A stretch of DNA of 22,067 bases. Origin: JBGPOS01 sp041488155 (GTDB taxonomy: Bacteria; Chloroflexota; Dehalococcoidia; Tepidiformales; Tepidiformaceae). Position numbers and translations under genes: made by a program. The notes under the pieces are model-generated. The model did no database searches. It was given only the letters and a program-made list of their open reading frames with translations, and had not been told where the DNA came from. The stretch lies in assembly GCA_041488155.1 (NCBI GenBank), contig JBGPOS010000065.1, positions 1 through 22,067 of the forward strand, in the 5' to 3' direction. Positions 17,681 to 22,067 of the stretch are shown here, piece by piece (position 1 is the stretch's first letter; each line of letters starts with the position of its first letter).

Positions 17681-18830
17681 TCATCGCCACTCGGCGCTGT
17701 CGTGGTCGAAAACAGATCCGCGACGCCAGGGTGCGCATCGGAGTGCTCCAGGGAGGTCGAGCCAGTGACGGGAAAACGCTCGGTCCATGGGGTCGACCAT
17801 ATCGTCCTGCTTGGCCTCGAAAGTGCTCATAATCGCCACGGTCCCTTCAGCACGGATTATCCCGCTATGGCTGCCGTCGGCCCTTCCACCGGGCTTCCGC
17901 CGCCTTCTTCGCGATCGCGCTCCGCTGCTCGGCGGTGAGCCGCTTCGCGCGCGTCTGGCCACCGAGACGGCCCAGTTCCTTTGAGTCTGGCGGCCGAAGG
18001 AATCACCGCGCGCAACGGACGGCCCTTCGCGCCCTCGACACTCTCGCGGCTTGTTCCAAACCGAGCGGTTACGAACGGCTAGAGGCGCCGCCAGGCACGA
18101 ATGACGCACCTACCAGCCCGTCTATGCGCCAGGCGCGTTACTTGCTGTGACCTCACTGCCTACGAGCCTACCGAACTCGATTAGGACACTACCCGAGCCG
18201 TGGAACGGCTGACAAAAGTGGACCTTGCTCGCCGGCCACTACGAACGCCGATCCGAATGCGGGCAGCAGTGAAGGTCAGGACTCCCTACCGCGGCGGGGC
18301 CATGTTGGTCACCACCGCATTCGAGAAATGCAACTCGAAGATGCCGGGGCGTTTATCGCATCGCCCAGACGTCGTGTCAACGCGGGACAGGCGCGGTTTC
18401 TCCAAGCGTTCGAGAACGCCGACACGCTGCGCTGTGACCCAACCCGCCGCCCGTTCGAACGGCCGGCGGCGTCGAAGAGCCCGCCCCTGACCGTGGGCCC
18501 GTCAGGGCGTCTCGGGCGCGCGAAGCACCGGGAACTCGCGCCCGAGCTCTTCGATGAGGCGTGGCAGGGCCGGGCTCTGCGCGATCTCGCCCTCGATGGC
18601 CCGCGCCGTCTCTCCCTCCCCAGAGACGGAGCGGACAACCGCCCACGGGTTGCCACTGTCCCCGCTGCCCTTGATACAGTGCGCGGATAACGGGGTAGTC
18701 AACAACACAAGGTGGCGTGGGTCCCGGAGCCACCTGGGTGGACGTGTTCCGACCTCGCGCGAGGGCCGTTCCTGAACAGACTTCGGTGAAGGCGCGCGGC
18801 GAGGGGATCGTTGGGTGACATCGCGGCAAG
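17681..18830. other. Degenerate spacer after the core operon
   Basis: About 1.15 kb without an intact gene. It contains one recognisable coding scrap (17865-17990, listed separately). A minus-strand stretch stopping at 18502 reads in a protein-like way (ARAIEGEIAQSPALPRL, then IEELGREFPVLRAPETP) but belongs to no family I recognise and has no start. Short open frames on both strands here have no ribosome binding sites. I found no tRNA, repeat or clear terminator. It is best read as eroded DNA between the operon and the IS91 fragment. Confidence 0.5.
17865..17990 (-). pseudogene. Remnant of a small basic lysine/alanine-rich protein
   Basis: On the minus strand, one frame reads KELGRLGGQTRAKRLTAEQR followed by SAIAKKAAEARWKGRRQP and a TAG at 17865. 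The pattern 'GG-x-RAK-x-LT-x-EQR-x-x-IA-x-KAA-x-ARW' recurs in many short bacterial proteins and C-terminal tails of unknown role. A stop lies in frame just upstream and no start codon with a ribosome binding site is present, so only a 3' piece of about 38 codons survives. It is convergent with the end of the core operon. Confidence 0.35.
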
Positions 18831-19009
18831 TTACTCGACGGGCAGCAGCTCCGCCCGGCGCGCCTCGAGCCAGCGCTCTTTCGCGAGGGTCTGGCATTTC
18901 GGGCAGTGGCGATTGCGGCAGGAGTTGTAACTGATCTGCACGGCCCCGCAGGTGTCGCACGTCTCCCGATGCCCGCCGAGGGCGGCGGTGCGGCAGGTCT
19001 CGATGTCCC
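18831..19009 (-). mobile_element. IS91-family transposase N-terminal zinc-domain fragment
   Basis: Minus-strand translation gives IETCRTAALGGHRETCDTCG, then ISYNSCRNRHCPKCQTLAKE and RWLEARRAELLPVE, ending at a TAA (18831). This is the cysteine-rich zinc-binding head that precedes the HUH nuclease domain in IS91/IS801-type rolling-circle transposases; the paired C-x-x-C motifs and the S-C-R-N-R-H-C-P-K-C core are diagnostic. In intact members the text continues 'PVPYFHVVFTLP', so the copy stops right after the zinc domain and lacks the catalytic tyrosines. On its other side it meets a LivJ-type fragment in a different frame at about 19010. I saw no terminal ends of the element. A remnant, not an active element. 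Confidence 0.75.
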
Positions 19010-19183
19010 CGCGTCCACCTTGTCTTCCGTGATCAGCTTCTCGTAGAGGCGCATCGCGGTTTTCCCATCGGAGCCGTCATCGTGGATGACGAACTGAATC
19101 GGGCGACCGAGGACGCCACCCTTTTCGTTCATGTGCTTCTGGCAGAGCAGGTAGGCCTCCCGGACGTAGCCGCCTTGGATGGC
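19010..19183 (-). pseudogene. Fragment of a LivJ-type branched-chain amino acid ABC transporter binding protein
   Basis: On the minus strand the frame reads AIQGGYVREAYLLCQKHMNE, then KGGVLGRPIQFVIHDDGSDG and MRLYEKLITEDKVD. This matches the N-terminal part of the Leu/Ile/Val-binding family (periplasmic binding fold type I), around residues 40-100 of the usual 380-400. The signal peptide, the N-terminal ~40 residues and the rest of the protein are absent. The match ends abruptly where the IS91-type zinc domain begins in another frame, so this is a rearrangement junction and not a gene fusion. It cannot be functional here. Confidence 0.7.
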
Positions 19184-19198
19184 GCGGGTTGGCGTCCT

Positions 19199-19298
19199 TG
19201 GCTTGACGGCGCTCAGCAAGCATCATGAAGAGCCCATATACGCCGAAGAACACGCCAAAGCCCAGCGCAAGAAGACTTGACTCCGAGAGAAGACCCAA
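19199..19298 (-). other. Possible membrane-segment peptide remnant
   Basis: The minus strand can be read from a TTG at 19298 as LGLLSESSLLALGFGVFFGV then YGLFMMLAERRQAK, one hydrophobic helix followed by a basic tail, as at the start of a small inner-membrane protein. There is no convincing ribosome binding site, and the frame runs on without a sensible end into the LivJ fragment. I do not recognise a family. It may be chance or another scrap in the mosaic flank. Confidence 0.2.
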
Positions 19299-19306
19299 CT
19301 CAAAAT
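19277..19306 (+). promoter_or_regulatory. Putative sigma-70 promoter of the secreted protein gene
   Basis: TTGACT at 19277-19282 (5 of 6 to the -35 consensus) is followed after 18 bases by CAAAAT at 19301-19306 (4 of 6 to -10), in a locally AT-richer stretch. Transcription would start about 30 bases before the ATG at 19346, leaving a short leader with the ribosome binding site GGAGGA (19335-19340). Prediction by eye only. Confidence 0.4.
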
Positions 19307-19345
19307 AAGTGGACACACAAGACAGGTAGACAACGGAGGAGCGCG

Positions 19346-20251
19346 ATGGGTGAGCGGTATCGAGGGGGGTGGGCGGTGGTGCTCGGCAGTCTGCTCGGGC
19401 TGCTGGCGGTGATCGGGGTGAGCGCCCCAGCCGCAGCCGGAGATGTGACCGCATGTGGCAACTTCACCACCTCCACGGACACGCGATTTGACCTCAGAAA
19501 CAACATCACCTTCGCAGGCGGAGGCACCTGTCTCACGTTCCCCGCGAATGCCGCCGTCTACCTGCACGGCTTCATCGTCAGCGGCCCCGGCTACGACTTC
19601 GCCCCCGCAGCCACCGGTATCGCGCTGGGTAACAACAGCTTCCTGTGGGGGCCGGGGATCGTGAAGCAGTTCGCGGCCTGCGTCGCTGGGGGAGACGACG
19701 TGGCGGTCGAAACGGTCCTCCTCAACCAGTGTGGCTTTGGGCTCGAACTCGGCGACAGCTACAAGGTCAAGGAGGTCCGGATCCACGACTGCACCCCCTC
19801 GTCTTTCACTGGTGTAGCCATGGTCCTCGGCCAGGGGGGGTTTATCGAATCGAGCATCGTCCGGGCGTGTGACTTCGGGGTCATCACCTTCGAAAACAAC
19901 AAGATCTGGAACCTCGTGATCACGCGCCACGCCTTTACGGGATTGCAGGTAGCCAGTGGGAACGCCGTCTCCCGCACCGTGATCTCGCACCCCAGATCGT
20001 CCGCAACAGTCGGGTTGGATTACAGGCGTTGTGTGTCAAGCCCGTCGGCCACGATCGTCGGCCTGGGCTGCCAGGACGGGAGCAACTCAGTCTCGGGCCA
20101 CGCTGCTGGCGCGAACATCCTGGTGACGGTGACGTCGGGGGGGTCCCTAGTGGTCACCCAACCGACAGAAACCGTCGGGCTCGGCGCGACCAACTGTGGT
20201 GGCGCTCCGATTCCCCGGACCCCTACAGGGCTTATCGCTGGTTCCTGCTAG
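19346..20251 (+). CDS. Secreted right-handed beta-helix-like protein
   Basis: A 301-residue protein. The start ATG 19346 is chosen because GGAGGA lies 5 bases upstream and a classical signal peptide follows at once: basic start MGERYRGG, hydrophobic core VVLGSLLGLLAVIGV, and a probable cleavage in APAAAG before DVTAC. The mature part has short strand-turn units typical of parallel beta-helices (GGFIESSIVRACDFGVITFE, NNKIWNLVITRHAFTGLQV), like periplasmic or surface right-handed beta-helix proteins. Several cysteines (in DVTACG, TCLTF, CVAGG, NQCGF, HDCTP, RACDF and near the C-terminus) could form disulphides after export. It has its own likely promoter and stands alone among gene fragments. 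No catalytic pectate-lyase motif is evident, so binding or structural roles are as likely as an enzyme. Secretion is well supported; fold moderately; function unknown. Confidence 0.75.
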   Translation: MGERYRGGWAVVLGSLLGLLAVIGVSAPAAAGDVTACGNFTTSTDTRFDLRNNITFAGGGTCLTFPANAAVYLHGFIVSGPGYDFAPAATGIALGNNSFLWGPGIVKQFAACVAGGDDVAVETVLLNQCGFGLELGDSYKVKEVRIHDCTPSSFTGVAMVLGQGGFIESSIVRACDFGVITFENNKIWNLVITRHAFTGLQVASGNAVSRTVISHPRSSATVGLDYRRCVSSPSATIVGLGCQDGSNSVSGHAAGANILVTVTSGGSLVVTQPTETVGLGATNCGGAPIPRTPTGLIAGSC

Positions 20252-20261
20252 CTCCTGAGGG

Positions 20262-20384
20262 GGCGCCCGTGTCGGGGCCGGCCGCCGGATGCTGACGCAG
20301 CTGCTCGGGAGCTTCGCCGAGTTCGAGCGGGCGATGATCCGCGAGCGCACCCGCTCGGGCCGCTCCACTACTTCCGGGGCGTGA
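20262..20384 (+). pseudogene. Serine recombinase (resolvase/invertase) catalytic-domain fragment
   Basis: The plus-strand frame reads GAGRRMLTQLLGSFAEFERA then MIRERTRSG, the highly conserved end of the catalytic domain and start of the E-helix of serine recombinases. Family members usually read 'GR-x-ML-x-x-LG-x-FAEFER-x-x-I-x-ERT'. The sequence after RSG is unrelated and stops at 20384. The N-terminal part with the catalytic serine is absent. Such enzymes act in Tn3-type resolution, inversion systems or large serine integrases; the scrap is too short to say which. Confidence 0.65.
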
Positions 20385-20662
20385 GCTACGTCCGGGACGG
20401 CGAGTCGAGCGTCACGCCGCGGCCCGAGCAGGTGACGCGGATCCTCGCCGAGTACGCGTTTTGAAAGTGCGCTTCCGCTCAGCCGGCGAGCGAGCAATTT
20501 TCGCCGAATTCGCGCGGGTCTCCGGCTTGCCCATCCGGGTGGACTCGACGAGCCCGCGCTGGCTACGAAGCGGCCTCGCCGGCGCTGGCCACGCTCCTGC
20601 GCGACGACTTCGCCCACGTTTACGAGCGCGACCTGCCGGCCGGGGTGCGATCGGGTTTCCCC
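20363..20662 (+). other. Unassigned coding scraps
   Basis: Two protein-like stretches lie here in different frames. One runs HYFRGVSYVRDGESSVTP, then RPEQVTRILAEYAF, and ends at a TGA at 20462-20464, resembling a natural C-terminus. The second, near 20562-20655, reads YEAASPALATLLRDDFAHVY then ERDLPAGVRSG and has neither start nor stop of its own. I recognise neither family. Both look like broken genes next to the recombinase fragment. Nothing else is seen in this stretch. Confidence 0.3.
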
Positions 20663-20860
20663 TCATGGCTGTTTTCTCTTCAAGAGGAACCCTTGAACGG
20701 CGAGATATCCGGCGATGAGAAAGCCAACCGCACTGACCCAGACCGGTACGGTCCACTCTCCTATCGCTACGTTCCAACCGAAGATGAGCCGCAACGCGTG
20801 GAGAAAGGCGACCAATGCGAAGATCGAGCTAGTCACGAGAACAAAGGCGCCTTGTTTCAT
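20663..20860 (-). CDS. Small two-helix membrane protein (65 aa)
   Basis: I start the gene at ATG 20860 (MKQGAFVLVTSS) and not at the longer upstream frame, because GAGGAG (20870-20875 on the opposite strand) lies 9 bases before it. The protein is almost entirely two hydrophobic helices: FVLVTSSIFALVAFLHALRL and VPVWVSAVGFLIAGYLAVQG, joined by a short loop (IFGWNVAIGEWT) and ending in a basic LLKRKQP tail. Short inner-membrane proteins of this pattern (LVxFLHxLRLxFGW ... VPxWVSxxG) are common and uncharacterised in environmental bacteria. It is intact, unlike most of its neighbours. Membrane location is well supported; function unknown. Confidence 0.7.
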   Translation of the reverse strand: MKQGAFVLVTSSIFALVAFLHALRLIFGWNVAIGEWTVPVWVSAVGFLIAGYLAVQGFLLKRKQP

Positions 20861-21036
20861 CGACCGAGTCTCCTCTGTTTCCGGCCGTACAACGCCACAC
20901 GAGAAAACCACGACGCCGCTAACCCGCCGCCCTCGGGACACTTTGCGCGCCACCCCGAGCGTTTGGAACGCGAAAGCGGTCCCGCCATGGCCCATCACAC
21001 GGTGTCGGTGATCGTGGCGTGCCGTGGCGCCTCCCA

Positions 21037-21141
21037 ATGAGAAGACATCCCATGAGCCGGACGATCGGAGTCACCCTTGCGCTCGCCTTCGTCGTGTCGA
21101 CGAGCCCCGTCCGGTCCCCCGGGCGCGAGGCCCTCCGGTAG
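21037..21141 (+). pseudogene. Possible signal-peptide remnant of a lost secreted protein
   Basis: A 34-codon frame contains MSRTIGVTLALAFVVSTSPV, which looks like a signal peptide, and stops at 21141. There is no clear ribosome binding site and no mature protein follows. The remainder of 20861-21186 shows no gene, repeat or terminator that I can support. Confidence 0.2.
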
Positions 21142-21186
21142 GGCGGTGGCGCCGACAAGGTTTCTGACCGGGACCAGGGGATCCGA

Positions 21187-22067
21187 CTACTCCTTGAGCT
21201 TCAGCAGGCGGTCGAGGTCCGCCAGTCGCTGCTGCAGGACCGCGATCGTCTGCGCGTGCTCCATCAATTGCCGGTGCTGCTTCTGGACTTCGTTCAGCAG
21301 CAGGGCGGGCAGGACATGGTAGAGGACCCCTTCGGGCTGGCCCTGCTTGTCATAGGCCACGAGGTCGGGGAGCACCTCGGCCACCTCTTCGGCGATCAGG
21401 CCATACTGGCGGGCGCCGGTGGGCTCCACGTCAGGCCGGTACTGGAACGTCACCGGCCGGAGCCGCAGGAGCGCCTCGGAACGGTGGCCCAGGTCCTGGA
21501 TGTCGGTCTTGACCCGACGCGAGGAGATTGCCCCGGTGCCAAGCTGGCCGTCGGCGTTGACCAGGACCGCGGTGCCTGAGACCGTGGCCGAGCGGATCCC
21601 GGCGATGAAGGTCCTGTTCTGAAAGGGCTCTAGCGCGGGCTGGGTGCCGATCCGGATCGTGTTTGACTCTCCCGCGATGCCACTGTGCCCGATGTAGATG
21701 TTGCTGCTCTCGCTCCCCGAAAGATTCCCTCCAGCACCAGCACCGAGAGCGATGTTAGCGCTGCCCGTGAGGATGGCTCCGAGCGCAGCGCCTCCGACGG
21801 CCGTGTTGCCGCTGCCGATCGTCTTTTGGTTAAGGGCGAGCGCGCCGACGGCCGTGTTGAAGGCGCCGCCCGTGTTGGCGAAGAGCGCAGTGTCTCCGAC
21901 GGCCGTGTTGGCGCCGCCGGCCGTGTTGGAGAAGAGCGCACTGCTTCCGACGGCCGTGTTGCCGTTGCCGTTCTGGTTGGCGCCGAGCGCAGCGAATCCG
22001 GTGGCTGTGTTCTCGCTGCCATTTATGTTGGCCTCGAGCGCGCCGACGCCGGTGGCCGTGTTTAAGT
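21187..22067 (-). CDS. Tail-fibre-like protein with NTAVG repeats and C-terminal S74 chaperone domain (N-terminus outside window)
   Basis: An open frame on the minus strand enters from the right edge and gives 292 residues to the TAG at 21187. First come at least seven 17-18-residue units of the type NTAVGSSALFSNTAGGA, NTAVGDTALFANTGGAF and NTAVGALALNQKTIGSG, the trimeric left-handed beta-roll pattern of YadA-like heads and tail fibres. A linker follows (ESSNIYIGHSGIAGESNTIR, then FQNRTFIAGIRSATVSGTAV). The end is an S74 endosialidase-type intramolecular chaperone: SSRRVKTDIQDLG, VTFQYRPDVE, QYGLIAEEVAEVLPDLV and a leucine-rich coiled coil (VLQQRLADLDRLLKLKE). S74 domains assist trimerisation and usually cut themselves off before a conserved Ser, here probably within SSRRVK, although the usual Asp after that Ser is not present. 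Probably a surface or phage-like fibre; no other phage genes are in view. Confidence 0.88.
   Translation of the reverse strand, partial: LNTATGVGALEANINGSENTATGFAALGANQNGNGNTAVGSSALFSNTAGGANTAVGDTALFANTGGAFNTAVGALALNQKTIGSGNTAVGGAALGAILTGSANIALGAGAGGNLSGSESSNIYIGHSGIAGESNTIRIGTQPALEPFQNRTFIAGIRSATVSGTAVLVNADGQLGTGAISSRRVKTDIQDLGHRSEALLRLRPVTFQYRPDVEPTGARQYGLIAEEVAEVLPDLVAYDKQGQPEGVLYHVLPALLLNEVQKQHRQLMEHAQTIAVLQQRLADLDRLLKLKE
21794..22067 (+). repeat. 51-bp tandem repeats inside the tail-fibre gene
   Basis: The core CCGACGGCCGTGTT (plus strand) recurs at 21794, 21845, 21896 and 21947, and degenerate copies (CCGGTGGC-GTGT) at 21998 and 22049, each exactly 51 bases apart. The unit encodes the 17-residue NTAVG repeat on the minus strand and runs into the window edge. 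Equal spacing and near-identical cores could allow copy-number change by recombination. Confidence 0.85.

Noticed and set aside
17681..17830. A 49-codon minus-strand frame (MSTFEAKQDD...) abutting the last core gene
   Set aside because: No convincing ribosome binding site, no recognisable family, and location in degenerate DNA; most likely chance.
18205..18245. A TGACAAAAGTGGACC-like stretch resembling an insertion sequence end
   Set aside because: I could not find a partner inverted repeat or any transposase of a matching family nearby, so it cannot be supported.
21794..22067. Regularly spaced repeats that might suggest a CRISPR array
   Set aside because: The 51-bp units are contiguous, in frame and encode NTAVG fibre repeats; there are no unique spacers and no cas genes.

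Overview
The window is GC-rich bacterial DNA with long, dense reading frames. It looks like an accessory region from an environmental, probably uncultured, bacterium. The arginase subtype, the branched-chain amino acid binding protein fragment, the NTAVG-type tail-fibre protein and the small two-helix membrane protein would suit soil or groundwater lineages such as Rokubacteria/Methylomirabilota or deltaproteobacterial relatives. No marker gene here fixes the taxonomy.

Left flank (1-2342) is decayed. It holds a tyrosine recombinase fragment running off the left edge, an arginase-family gene with two frameshifts and altered metal ligands, a frameshifted remnant of a CTP-synthase-C-terminus-like glutamine amidotransferase, and a frameshifted gene whose C-terminal tail matches that of the large DUF6603-type protein downstream.

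The core (2459-17680, + strand) is a compact array of five large intact genes, apparently one operon. They are a 774-aa trypsin-like serine protease carrying three FCCH-like beta modules, a 1160-aa DUF6603-type protein, and three very large proteins (947, 1536 and 585 aa) to which I can give no function. None has an obvious signal peptide or enzyme fold apart from the protease. About 15 kb of co-directional DNA with no frameshift, between decaying flanks, suggests a selected multi-protein system. This is the best candidate in the window for an undescribed biological system. A working hypothesis is a protease-associated giant protein assembly.

Right flank (17681-21186) is again mostly debris: a small basic peptide remnant, an IS91-family transposase zinc-domain fragment abutting a LivJ-type binding protein fragment, a serine recombinase fragment, and unassigned coding scraps. 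Set among these are an intact secreted beta-helix-like protein with its own promoter and ribosome binding site, and a 65-aa membrane protein. The right edge (21187-22067, minus strand) is the 3' end of a tail-fibre/autotransporter-like protein with 51-bp (17-residue) NTAVG repeats and a C-terminal S74 endosialidase-type chaperone domain.

No rRNA, tRNA or CRISPR array was found. Functional calls rest on motif recognition by eye; no database search was run.
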